This document shows positions 48,425 through 59,724 of a stretch of DNA of 64,000 bases, one piece after another. Position numbers and translations under genes: made by a program. Source of the stretch: Sipunculus nudus (taxonomy: Eukaryota; Annelida; Sipuncula; Golfingiida; Sipunculidae). The stretch lies in contig CM049306.1 in assembly GCA_026874595.1 (NCBI GenBank), positions 55,423,519-55,487,518 of the forward strand. The letters run 5' to 3'. The notes below the pieces were generated by a model that worked only from the letters and a program-made list of their open reading frames with translations, ran no database searches and had not been told where the DNA came from. Numbering within the stretch: the first letter of the stretch is position 1; the number at the start of each line of letters is the position of its first letter.

Positions 48425-48948
48425 TTAACAGATTTTGATCTAATTTTTTATATACAATTAAATTTTTTATCAATTAAAGTTGTATTACTGAAAAAAAGTC
48501 CCTACCTTTAACACTTTTGGTCTTAAGTGACCAAATATCTTTCTGATTTTTTTACAAAGTCCATTATGTTTGGGCCCATTACTTTTTTAAATTAAATAAT
48601 ACTGACTTAATTTCTGGCATGTATATAGGAACTATATAGAGGAATATTTATGGTAAATATGAAGAAAACCAGATGAGTGGTTTTGATATTAGGCAGTCCT
48701 GAAGTGTGAAAATAGATTTCTAGTAAAAAATTGAGGTTTTCCCTTAATATCTCGAAGTCCTATTGACCCAATTTTCGGCATGGTAGGAGATTTTGGAGAC
48801 ATCTAACTGTATGGCGAATTTCAGATTCGTAGGTCCAATGGTGTCGAAACGTGCCAGTCTTACGGACAGACATCCGGACAGACAGACAGACGACGGACAA
48901 AGGACCACGACTATAGCTCAGATTACTTATAGTCAGCTGAGCTAATGA

Positions 48949-51900
48949 TATGATTTATAACCTTTAGGCAAATAACCATTTTTACAAGTAGGTATCATCA
49001 TATTGTGATCCTGCAAACTACTATTAGTACTACACTGACATGTCAATATGGTACACCATATATTATTATATCAATGTACTATAATACAGAGGAAACACAA
49101 TTAATACCAGAATAATGTCCAAGTAGTGATCATTTTGGAAACTAGTTTACTCTGCAGAAAAAAGACATGAACAGGTTTTCAATAAAAAAAAATATGTGGC
49201 ATTGCAAAATTCTTGTAGGTTTTAGATTTTCTACCTTGTCAGATACTCTATAATAGTAAGTTTTGCCAAATTAAAGCCCCGTTTATGATTACAAAGACAG
49301 ACTTTAAAATTGATTAATCAAGAAATTAGGTTAAAGTACATGCAGGTTTCTCTCACATCTTGATGTTTCAAAACTTGTGTCTGTTATTTCTTGTTAATAT
49401 CCAGTTCTTCAAGTGGCACCCATTTCTATATAATCTTTTTTTTTAACTCTCACAAGCTCACTTGAAATTGAAGTGGTAAGTGCTTTACTTCTGTTCAGAT
49501 CATTTCCAATGATTATATCTTAACCCCAATATTCAACTTTTAAAAACAGTTTTCAGGTCCTACAATCACTAATCAGTAACAGTTGTGATCACAGACTTAG
49601 TGAAATTTGATCATGGCCATGTATTCATTTTCAGAAGAAAATACAATTTTCACCTATTCCAATATTCCTAAATTACACTCCTCAGACCAAAATATTCAAA
49701 ACATATCATATTATGATAATTTTAATTTCAAATTTTCAATGTTGATACCAGTGACCATATACTTCACTGGTTAATGTTTCATGTCTCATATGTTTCATTA
49801 TGCAATTAAACTAAAACTCAGCATAATGATTTCTCTCTAACATTATTAATAAAGTCTCAGTGCTTGCTTTGTTTTCAACTCAGGAGACCCATTCTGTGGG
49901 ATGATGGTATTCTCTCAGCGTTTTCAGACTATTGATTCAGCTTCTTGGTGAGAGCCACTTTAGTCACTATTTGCTGTGCTACAAACAACAAGAGCTGATC
50001 TTTGTGTTATTATGCAGGACATGAGAGGCTTTTATGCGTTGTTCAGACAGCCAAGCTCCAAGCCGTGTGTTTATACACCCTGCCACCAATTACAACTTGT
50101 GCTCCCACTGACAGAGCCTTGAACTCCAAAGCCTCGGTTTATCGAGAAATAAGAAACCTGCCGAAGTTATAATCTTCTCCCATTGAGTCTAAATACTCAA
50201 AATAATGATTCTATGTAAGTGTTTGCTATAAATGGAGATGAAACTGCTGTACCTTGTTTTATTATTGTCTTGACATCTGTCAAGGCTTGAATGGAACCAC
50301 TAAGAGCTATCTTGATGCAGTTTATGATATCTTCCACCCTACGGCCAGCTGGGGGTTGTTTCTACTCAAATTCTTGTTAGGAATTGTGGAGAAGGCCAGG
50401 ATGGCTAACCTCAACTGTCACTCAAAAGCACACCCTTGATCAACAAAAAAGCCTTCTTAAGGCTTCTTTTCCAAATTATGATTACTATTAGTGATGGCTA
50501 TGATAAGAAAAGAAATGATAATTGATGGCTCTGATAAGAAAATAAATGGTTATTGATAGCTCTGATAAGTAAAGAAATGATCATTGATGGCTCTGATAAG
50601 GAAAGAAATGATTATTGATGGCTCTGATGAAAACCAATATAAATACAACCTTTGTTACCTAGTTCAACAGATTCATGAAGATGGCAGCCTTATTAATTTG
50701 TATCACATGGATTACATAACTATTTATTTCACATGGATTGTACAAATATTTTTTTGTAACTAATCGAGGCACTCTCTTTGACTCAGGGGGTGAGGTTTAA
50801 TAGTGTCTAGAGGTGGAGAAAAGAGGATGTTCTTGAGAAAACAACCATCTTATGAAGGGCTACTTTAACTTATTTTCATAGCCTGAGGCTGCATAGGGAT
50901 TGAACCTGAGTCTCCAGTGGTCAAAACATTTTGCTCCTGAATTGACTGGTTATTAGCTAACAATAATGTTATAATTAATGACTGAGAGATCTCGCCAGAT
51001 ATTTCCATACAAAACATGGTGTTTTTTGTTAGCTTAATCAAAGCTGTGTAATACTTCTGATTAAGTTCTATGATTGGGAACTGACATTTATATTAAATGT
51101 AGCCAGGTGCAGTTATTTGAATAAATTTACAAAATTTGTTTGCTATAGAAATAATGGCATTTGCAAAATGTCTGTATAATACATGACTAATATAGCTGCA
51201 CATTGCCGATGCAATCAGCAGACCTAAAATATGGAAATAAATGATTATCAGCAATTTAGAGACAATTGATCCAATGCCTCCCTTGAACATAAAAGGTTTC
51301 CGTGGTAATAACTATCATTTTCTAGTGAAGTGCAGCCAATTTATAAAGGTTTGATCTGACATCGGTAATTATGCCCAGGAATTCCTAGAAGTCTGGTCTC
51401 CAGTGACCAGTACAGTAAGTCACAGTTAAACTGAAGGATGTCAGATTTCAGTCCTTCTACATAAGAGTGACATATTTCTTGGACAAATCCGGTGAGGCCA
51501 CGTGGTGGCACAAAAATTGCACTGATAGGAAAAATTTAGTAAATAAAAAAAAAGAATTGGCATTTTTTGTCAATGCTAGAAGGGACTTAAAGGTGTCTAT
51601 TCACCTACCTTTTGAGAAAGAATTTATGTGATGTATGACTTTCTCTGTGTATTAATGATCTAAGGGTAATTTTGATTGTGAAATTTCTTATAGGGCCTTC
51701 GTGAAGGATGTATGATTTTGTTTATCGACAACATGTTTGTAAACACAGCAATGTTGACAAACAAGAAAAACATGTAACCCAATGTGGTAAGTTGCCTATA
51801 TGCGGAGACCTGTAGAAAGGTCATTTGTTGCAAAACGCCATTTTCAAAGCTCTTACTTATCTGATTAATGCTGCCAGATGCCCTTGTTGAATTTGTTTTG

Positions 51901-52331
51901 ATTATTTTTGCTTGCCCCCACATATTATAAACACATTGGTATAAACAAAACACGTAATCTGTTTGCAGTGATATCCACTTTTTCTGGCCTATTTTTATAA
52001 AAGCTCCAAGGGATTACCTTTAGTTTTAAAAGGTCAGATAGGTGATTGGGCCCCTTTAAGGTTGTATAAGTGTGTTGTATAAATGGTTGACAGGTTACAA
52101 CATCTGTATCAAATACGAAGCTGCAATCTGATGCAAAAACAAGACGGGGCCCCCCTATTTTTCTGGAACAAAATTAAAGTTGAGGGGTTGAACTTGAGTT
52201 TTGAAGTACTGCATGATGCTGAACACTTGAGAGAAAATCTTTCCTGGAACTTCTCAAATGTGCACCTTACATGATTATTTATACATGCCTGGAAACAGCT
52301 AGATCCTCCTAATCTACTGACTAGCTGCAGG
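48949..52331. other. Unique AT-rich non-coding DNA
   Basis: No exon is supportable. The 49880-50420 part is more GC-balanced and complex and might be regulatory. A 31-bp tandem repeat is at 50493-50632. Confidence 0.5.
50493..50632. repeat. 31-bp tandem repeat, about 4.5 copies
   Basis: GATGGCTCTGATAAG recurs at 50493, 50524, 50555, 50586 and 50617, exactly 31 bp apart, with a few substitutions. Confidence 0.93.
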
Positions 52332-52339
52332 CTGTGTTG
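52332..52339. repeat. Left 8-bp target-site duplication
   Basis: CTGTGTTG directly before the CAGACATGGGGT terminus. It is repeated exactly at 54488-54495. Confidence 0.92.
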
Positions 52340-52350
52340 CAGACATGGGG

Positions 52351-52500
52351 TAATAGTAATAAGTAATAGTAATAGTAATAGACTATTACAGCTTTTTCCA
52401 TGTAATAGTAATAGTAATAGTAATAGACTCAAAAATTTTAGCTGTAATAGTAATAGTAATAGAAACAGAAGGCAAAGTAATAGAGTAATACATATTACTT
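52351..52500. repeat. Left subterminal (TAATAG)n clusters
   Basis: Three clusters of TAATAG units separated by short non-repeat stretches, just inside the left end of the hAT-like element. The inverse form CTATTAC also occurs. Confidence 0.9.
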
Positions 52501-54046
52501 TCTATTACTTTCTGTGAGCCCCTTGATCATGAAGCATATCAGCAAATAATGCTGAACACACTCAATTCTTGTCCAGCAATTGCCCAGGAAGTGCCTATTG
52601 TTGAGGCAAGCATGGGCCAGCTGCCACACTGCTGGTGACCACTGGTGCTAATTACATAAGAGTACTGGACAGAGCAGGTCACAGCCAAATAGGTAACCTG
52701 GCACAATCTGACCTTTGATTAGTAAACCATGGATAAACAAAGGAATGTTTGATGTTATGAGACAGATAAATTGTGTATTATGATATTGACATGTACATCT
52801 TATCTCACATCCATCAATCCATATGCATATTCTGAAATGTAACTAGATTTATTTTCACAAGCAAGTTTGCATTTTAATCATACAGATTGCAATAACACAC
52901 ATTTAAGAAAAATTGAATATGGAACCAGATTTAGTTGCAGTGCAGACCCAAAATGTTCATGATAAGCTTATGGTGTTTTCACTACCCATAACGTATGGAA
53001 GCCTACAATGCTATATAAACTCATACCAGTACTACAGTCACTTTGATAAAGTGATACTGCAGGCACATATATTATCTATTTAATTTATATAAATATTCTT
53101 TTAAAATAATTCTTTTAATACTTGTCTGTTATTTCATAGTACCAATTTTGCAGACCTTCATTCAGTATCTAAAATTATGTTAATTTATATTTTGAAAATT
53201 AAATGAACAATTTTTTAAAGATATTAATTTATTTGATTATATAATATGAGAATATAAGTAACTGTTAATATTTTATTATTTAATATCTGAAATTTTGATA
53301 TCAAATAATTAGCTCCTGTTATGTACAAAATTTAGTGTATAAGATTGTTGAATACCAAATTAATTGTGAAAGTGATATAAATAATATTTTATTTGTTTAG
53401 TAAAATTGATATAAGTTTAAATCACTCTCCATATTCCTAAATTATCCTATGCTGGTTTTGCTGCAATGAAGAAGGGCATGCCTGAAGAATAAAAGCCATG
53501 CATGCTCCCATTATGTTAAAGTTTACCACCTCTCTGTTCACTCTCAAGATGTACTATGTGATAAAATAAAACATGGCATCATATCCAATGAACTTATATA
53601 CACTTGAGAAGATGGGGTACTTTTGTCTCCAGTTTAGAATCTGTCCAGAATCTTGATGTAAACAGTAGAAACAGGACACAGCCCTACCAAAATTCCTCTC
53701 CTGATACATACATAAAGGACTAAATTTTCAGCTTTGATACTAAATATTAATATGACATAATCATGAATAATTCCTTTGGAGACCATTTTTAGTTACACTG
53801 AAAAATTTATTTATTAATTATGCGAAAGAAGATAAAATCTTAACAGAAGTATGTACTATAAAATGAATTTATGTGAAATTAATATGAAAATGATAAAAAA
53901 TGTACAAGTATGCATATAATTATAAATCAGTATTTTACATATGCCAGGGTCTTTACAATGGGTTGCTTTTAAATTACATGTATTCAAGAGTTCATACAAT
54001 TATCTTATAATTTCGACTTGAAACGCCCCAATAATCATTGAGGTTT

Positions 54047-54048
<2 letters not shown>

Positions 54049-54119
<71 letters not shown>
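54049..54119. repeat. (AT)n microsatellite
   Basis: Pure AT run of about 71 bp inside the hAT-like element. Confidence 0.97.
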
Positions 54120-54124
<5 letters not shown>

Positions 54125-54329
54125 AACAGAATTAAAGAAGCTGAAATAATTAAGATCTCCAGTATCATTAGGCTTATTGTAAATGACAGACACAGTATAA
54201 GAAAATTGTGTAGGTAACTGGATGATATAGATGCTTCTGATATTAATATATAATATAAAAATGTGATTGCAGTGCTAGTTTATAGCACTCATGGCTGCGC
54301 AAAGTTTAGAATCCTCCCATCAGTTTATG

Positions 54330-54475
54330 TAATAGTAATAGTAATAGTAATAGATACCCCAGTAATAGTAATAGTAATAGTAATAGAAGATAAAATGTTG
54401 TATTAGTAATAGTAATAGTAATATCAGAAATTGAAAGTAATAGTAATAGTAATAGTAATAGAACAACTGTAATAG
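54330..54475. repeat. Right subterminal (TAATAG)n clusters
   Basis: Four clusters of TAATAG units, in the same direct orientation as the left clusters rather than inverted, ending about 20 bp from the right terminus. Confidence 0.9.
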
Positions 54476-54487
54476 ACCCCATGTCTG

Positions 54488-54495
54488 CTGTGTTG
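54488..54495. repeat. Right 8-bp target-site duplication
   Basis: CTGTGTTG directly after the terminal CTG of the hAT-like element. Confidence 0.92.
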
Positions 54496-57044
54496 CCAAG
54501 GTAACCTACATATATATTTCGAGTTTAAGAATTGATGGTTCAACCAAAATGTACCCCAGAAGATGGTGATGTTTGCCTATAATTAGTATCTAATTAGTAA
54601 CTAATAAATATCTAAATGCTACTGGAAAGAAGTATAACAAAGCAGCAAGGTTTCTTCTCCAGTCACTATCAACTTGTCAATTTCTGAAGTTGCACAGAAT
54701 AGCCACCAGGTGGCATTCATGCTGTGTTCATGTTAAGAGCCAGTGCCTCAGAGCCACTGATTGTGCCCCGTGCAAGCTTATTTCCACTTGTGTACAATAG
54801 TGAACAAACAGTTTAAGAATGAATTTTTCAGACAGAAACCATACTATTTTAAAGAGCAACACTATATTTCATGTATATTTAACATACCTGGTATATGAAT
54901 AGGCCCCTTTGAATGTTAACATTAAATTAATCTGCTTATCCCAGCAATTAAAAACTTGCCCAGGAAAGCATATGGCACAGCCAGGGAATCAGTCTCAAGC
55001 TGAGTAAAATTTAGCTGCTGGAGATATTAATTAGCTAAACTTCCATTTATTTTATACCTCATACACTAATGATTTTTTTTGGCACTGCTGGGTTTATTTC
55101 TGATTTTACAGGAGAGAGCAAGGCTTCAATGCTGCTTAGTCCTAAAATGTAATAGAATTAAGTCCAGGCACAGCCCTGGCAAGACCAGCCCAGTGACAGA
55201 TAATACAATTAAAGGCTGCTGCAGTATGAATGTCAGGGGAACAAACCCAGCCCTTAATTAAGATGTATGTATGTGCTCAGGAGCCTGAATGTTCACATTA
55301 ACTGTCCTATACCACTCTGCTTGTTGACCAAACACTGCAGTGCTACTGAGTGACCATAAGATATGAAGACCTGTTTTAATTATGGGTTTGATTGACTGAA
55401 TATCACATATATTTCTGTAGGGTGAATTTCTGAATTTCATTGCAAAAATTATGTTTACTGTATTTGATATAATAAGGGCCCGGCTTGGAAATCCCTGACA
55501 TAATTTCATGCCATCACTCTCATCATGGTGATAAAATAACAGTTATGACCATAAGCACCACTTAAGCTTTTAATTTGAGAATGGCTCGTCCATTCCGTTT
55601 CTCAATGTGATCCATCAAAAATCCACGTGGGGCACTTATTAAGGCAGCAGCATTTATTTTATATTGATCATGGTAATACAAATGGGGTCAGAAAAGGGCC
55701 TGAGCCCCACAACTGTGGAGTTGGTTCCAGGGTCCGTAAAATAAATCATGTTAAATTACATATTAATAAATGTTAATTCTTGATTTTATGTAAAATAAGC
55801 ATAATTATGACCTTATATGGATGAAACAAAGAGAAAGGGAAAGTGTAGAAATTTTCTTTAAAAAAATCATATACTTGGTATATGCAATTTAGGGTCCACG
55901 GGCCAGTACATATGCCTCCTACATGCTTTGCGGACCTTTCTATGAAACATGAAGTGTGATGAACTGGAGAAAAGTCATGCAACTAATTCACAGTGAACTT
56001 TTCCAACTCAATTAAATTAATAATTCTATGAAAAAGATTCTAATTTTTGCACAAGCCCAGGGACCAGGGTTGTTCAGATCTGGAAGTGAGTATTCCTGCG
56101 AATTATGAGCCCACAGTAAACGGGCCTTCAATTCCATAATTTTTTTTTACCCTTGAGGCTTTAATTCAAATCTTGATTCAATTATTACTTAAATAGTAAA
56201 TTTCAGACTTTTATTTTTTGTATACTTAACCACAATAGATGTTAATTAATGCCAATATTTGACAGCTCACTGAAGGCTGGGGTAGTACATGACAAAAAAA
56301 TAACAATTGGAATGAACTGATTCAGAGGCTAAGCACCAACAACAAGTTAATTGTGGAATTGCAATTAATTGCTTCAATATTTGCTGCATTGTTAGACCTA
56401 TAAAATGAGTAACCTTTTCTTTCTTTAAAACAAAAGATACAGCAATATTTCTTGGTCAATATTCTGCCCCAAAGTGCATAGTTAAGCATAAACTTGGGAA
56501 CCTTTTCGATCATGCCTGCAAGGCTGGCTATGTGAGAGGTCTTTGGATCAATGGAGGAGTTCTAATTCCCGTCTCAAGTTCTTTGACGAGACTATGACCC
56601 TGGAGATCTGTGCCACATATATGCGGCAATTATGTACCAGGACGCTGCAAATCATAAATCCTTTTTTTTAATTAAAAAATTTAAAATTAATTTGATTTAT
56701 GATTATCCTGCCTTAAATTCAATTAAAAATTCAATGAACCTGGCAAATTAAAATTACACATTTGTACACACTTTAACTATTTTTTTGTAATTTTTTTTAA
56801 TAACAAAATTAGTTTTTTTTCAATTTCTTCTTAAAACTATTCCAATATTCATATATTCTTCAGATCAAATTTTAACATTTTAAATTTTAACCTACAAAAA
56901 AACGTCAAGAAAATGTAATGTGCTTCTTGTTAAGTTTTTCAATACCTCATGTGTGGGAGCACAAATTGTATGAAACACTACAGTATAGTATGTTTATGAA
57001 TTCTGTGTGCATGGCCATGCCATGCCAGTGACTATTATCTGTTG
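54496..57044. other. Unique non-coding DNA upstream of a CpG-rich segment
   Basis: No exon or repeat was recognised. Several 100-300 bp islands (about 54960-55260, 55560-55750, 56030-56160, 56500-56660) are less simple than the AT-rich background and include homeodomain-type words such as ATTAATTAGC and CTTAATTAAG. This is suggestive of regulatory DNA but unproven. Confidence 0.45.
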
Positions 57045-57650
57045 ATAAGGACGCACTTGAATGCTGGGCCAGGCTGTATTGACAAAGAAAATATCAGAGG
57101 CAGCTTAAGATTACCCCGGTGCACGCTAAATTCTCCCCGTGTTCATCATACTAAACGTGCGACCGACTGGGAAAATACAAAGCTCTGTACGGTCCCAAAG
57201 GGAGCAATATCCAGTACACCGACATATTCCCAGTCAGTTTCAGCAGCACACATCGTACATACTGCAGCCACAGCTCCAGGCTGGCGCCGCAGAAGTGAAG
57301 CTGCCGACAGCTCCAAGAAACCCGTTGTGTTTCAGTTCTTTCGCTTCCGTGTTTTACTTTTGGCTTGTACAATCCTGGGTAATTAATTAACTGTCTGAGT
57401 ACTTACTGTGACCAACAAGCAGTGGTAACTTGACCAAGGATACCCCGTTTTCTTGACCGCTACATTTTACATGCCCTCCGTGCCAAGATTCACAGGTTCT
57501 GTGATTGACAGCAGGCGCGGGGAGGTGTTCGGAACAGCCATCAACATACCAGAGGCGAGCTGTGGAGCACAACGAAGCGATCAGAATCAATTATTGATCC
57601 TGAGCCCTGTCGCTGCAGCTCCGCTCGGTTCACTGTTCAAAACTATGTAA
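57045..57650. promoter_or_regulatory. CpG-rich segment, possible promoter or first exon
   Basis: This is the only stretch of non-repeat DNA here with dense CpG dinucleotides (ACGTGCGACCGACTGG, GGCGCCGCAG, GGCGCGGGG and others). The surrounding DNA has very few. It contains TGATTGACAG at 57502-57511, identical to the known PBX/PREP (MEIS) composite site, and a good splice-donor-like GTAAGA at 57647 on the plus strand. Open frames on both strands (for example 57042-57386 and 57453-57650) have no recognisable domain. In animals such islands often mark transcription starts, so the promoter call is inference; the gene and its direction are unknown. Confidence 0.35.
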
Positions 57651-57770
57651 GAAGGAAATACAAGTCATATTTAGTGAAAATACAAGACATACATCGATAA
57701 AATATGTTACTGTTAAACAGATGTCCAATAATACATTAAACTATACTATTGTTTTTATAATAAATAACAA

Positions 57771-58922
57771 CTAGATATATATATTACTTAAATTGGCACC
57801 GCAGGTGCCATACTATCCCTAGACAATTAACCCCCCTACCCCCATTAAGAATAGGCCCCCCATATTCAGCAGCATATACTGACATTATGGAAAGCGACTA
57901 TCGTTTCTTCTATCTATCAACTTGAGAAACAATATTTTTCACCAAATATGGGGTCCAATACAGTGAATTACTCTTAAGAAAAGAACATTAACTTATTCTA
58001 GAAAAACGGGGAAGGTAGGTGGCGCCACCTGTTTGGTTTACGAGAAAACTTTCCAATATGGATGGACATGCCAAATATCAGACCAATTCCTTGAACGACT
58101 CGAGAGATATGGGCCCACACCAAAACAATTGCAGATGGCGCCACCAGTCTTGAGTAAAAGATGGAGGAGTCCAAGATCTATGGAAATGCATATTTTCAGG
58201 CCAATAGGGCAAATCGCTCCTCAGAAAAGGGCATTTATTTATTCTACAAAACGGGAAGGTAGTTGGCGCCACCTGTCTGGTTTACGAGAAAACTTTCCAA
58301 GATGGATAGACATGTCAAATTTCAGACCAATACCTTGAACCACTCCAGAGATATGAGCAATTTTCACCCAAAGCATATGTACACATGGACGTCACACCAA
58401 AACAATTGCAGATGGCGCCATCAATCTTGAATACAAGATGGAAGTATCCAAGATCAATGAACATGCACAATTTCAGTCCAGTCTGTCCATTAGTTTTAGA
58501 CTTATAATGCTGTACTTTACTCACAGTACTGTCATGTGGTAATGGTGGAGTATTAAAAGGCGCGAAAACATGAAAAGGACAGAAGGTGGCGCCACCTGTC
58601 TTCCACAGACGACACAGCTATCCATGATCTTCGGTCAATTTGATTTTTGGATCAACCAATGCAAGATTTCTTGAGATATTTAAGAATTTGTGTGATTTAA
58701 TTTCCAAAAAAATGGACCTATTAAAGGTCAAGGTCACTCTCCTAGTAAAGGTCATGACCCAATATTAAATAGGCTTTGTCCTCTCAGCCATGTCTATCAC
58801 ATGTCAAGTTTGGTAAAGATCTGTAAAATATTTTTTAGTTATCACGTCAAAAGAAATCTCTTCGGCGGCAGCGGCGCAACCGTCTTTAAACCATAGTATC
58901 TCGACTTTGTCTGGGGATACAA
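57771..58922. mobile_element. Family 2 element, short variant
   Basis: Left: CTAGATATAT, then stem-loop GGCACCGCAGGTGCC (57795-57809), then ACTATCCCTAGAC. Right: GCGGCAGCGGCG, then hairpin GTATCTCGAC-TTT-GTCTGGGGATAC (58896-58920), then AA. It is about 1.15 kb. Internal monomers carry palindrome variants at about 58017, 58133, 58264, 58412 and 58584, with periods near 120-170 bp rather than 325. The last monomer (GGTGGCGCCACCTGTCTTCC onwards) matches the 44805 copy. The left stem-loop sits 24 bp from CTAG instead of 14. Confidence 0.75.
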
Positions 58923-58976
58923 TAAACATAAATAACAAATGACTATAAATAATAACCTATTTTACATAGTGTTATC

Positions 58977-59724
58977 TGATGAATCCAGGAGAAGATATGA
59001 ATGAATGATGGGCAGATGGACAAATTAATGATGGGCAGATGGACGAATGAATGCTGGACAGCAGAAGCGGATCCAGGGGGTCATTAATTATATATATTCC
59101 TCCTGGGTTGAACCTCTATCCCCCCCCCCCCCCCCTTCCCTAAGTCCTGGATCCGCCCCTGGACAGATGGTCTAGGGAATGACGGGCAAATGAATGAATG
59201 ATGGACAGATGAATGAATGTTGGGCAGATGGCCGATCGAAAGAATGATGGACATGCAGATGAATGAATGATAGGCAGCTGAATAAGATGATGATAGGCAG
59301 ATGAATGAATGGTGGACAGATGAACTAATGAATGATCAGTAGATGGACAAATAAATGATGGGCAGATGAATGAATGATTGATGGACAGATGATTGAAAGA
59401 TGGACAAATGAATGATGGACAGATCGATGAATGAATAAGGACAGATGGATCGACAAATCAATGATCGGTAAATGGATGATTGGCAAATGGACAAATGAAT
59501 GATGGACAGATGAATGAATGAATGAAGGAAGGAATGATGAGTAAAGGACGCATGAATGATGGTAAGATGAATGAATGGATGAATGAATGATGGACAGACG
59601 GATGAATGATCTGCAGATGGACGAATGAATGATGGGCAGATGAACGAATGAATGTATGATGGCAAGATGGACGATGAATGTGTGGCAGAGGATTAAATGG
59701 ATGATAAGCAGATGCATGAATGAA
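58977..59724. repeat. GAAT/GATG minisatellite, left block
   Basis: Degenerate tandem repeats built from GAATGAATGATGGGCAGATG-like words (GATGGACAGATG, GATGGGCAGATG). A 100-bp MITE lies inside at 59062-59161, and a family 3 element cuts it at 59725. Ser/Ile/His/Pro-rich minus-strand frames across the array are artefacts of the repeat. Confidence 0.9.
59062..59161. mobile_element. hAT-like MITE of about 100 bp
   Basis: The left end CAGAAGCGGATCCAGG and right end CCTGGATCCGCCCCTG are inverted copies with a few mismatches. TGGACAG lies at both borders, partly overlapping the right CTG end. It contains a poly-C tract. The surrounding minisatellite resumes on both sides, so the insertion is clear even though the duplication is not exact. 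Confidence 0.7.

Larger units (their letters stand above)
44628..48948 (+). mobile_element. Composite family 1a element D with two nested insertions
   Basis: Three blocks are collinear with family 1a. 44628-44804 and 46419-47010 match copies A and B, and 48425-48948 matches copy C and ends with its own (ACGG)n tract (48861-48898) and hairpin (48915-48943). Gap one is a clean family 2 insertion. Gap two is a 1b segment with its own right end, replacing about 40 bp of the host. The left end is truncated at about 44628, within the AATCCTTATGTGTGCATGAT region. Host sequence totals about 1.3 kb. Confidence 0.75.
52340..54487. mobile_element. Non-autonomous hAT-like DNA transposon
   Basis: A 2148-bp element bounded by the 12-bp terminal inverted repeat CAGACATGGGGT (left) and ACCCCATGTCTG (right), with a perfect 8-bp target duplication CTGTGTTG on both sides. 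CAG...CTG ends with an 8-bp duplication are diagnostic of hAT-type transposition. Subterminal regions on both sides (about 52351-52500 and 54330-54475) are packed with TAATAG repeats, which could be transposase-binding arrays. The interior is very AT-rich and has an (AT)n tract at 54049-54119. No transposase frame is present, so it would depend on enzyme made elsewhere. Confidence 0.88.

Noticed and set aside
57042-57650. Open frames of 114 and 65 codons in the CpG-rich island
   Set aside because: Openness is expected in short GC-rich DNA; no domain or signal peptide supports translation, so only a regulatory/first-exon possibility is listed.
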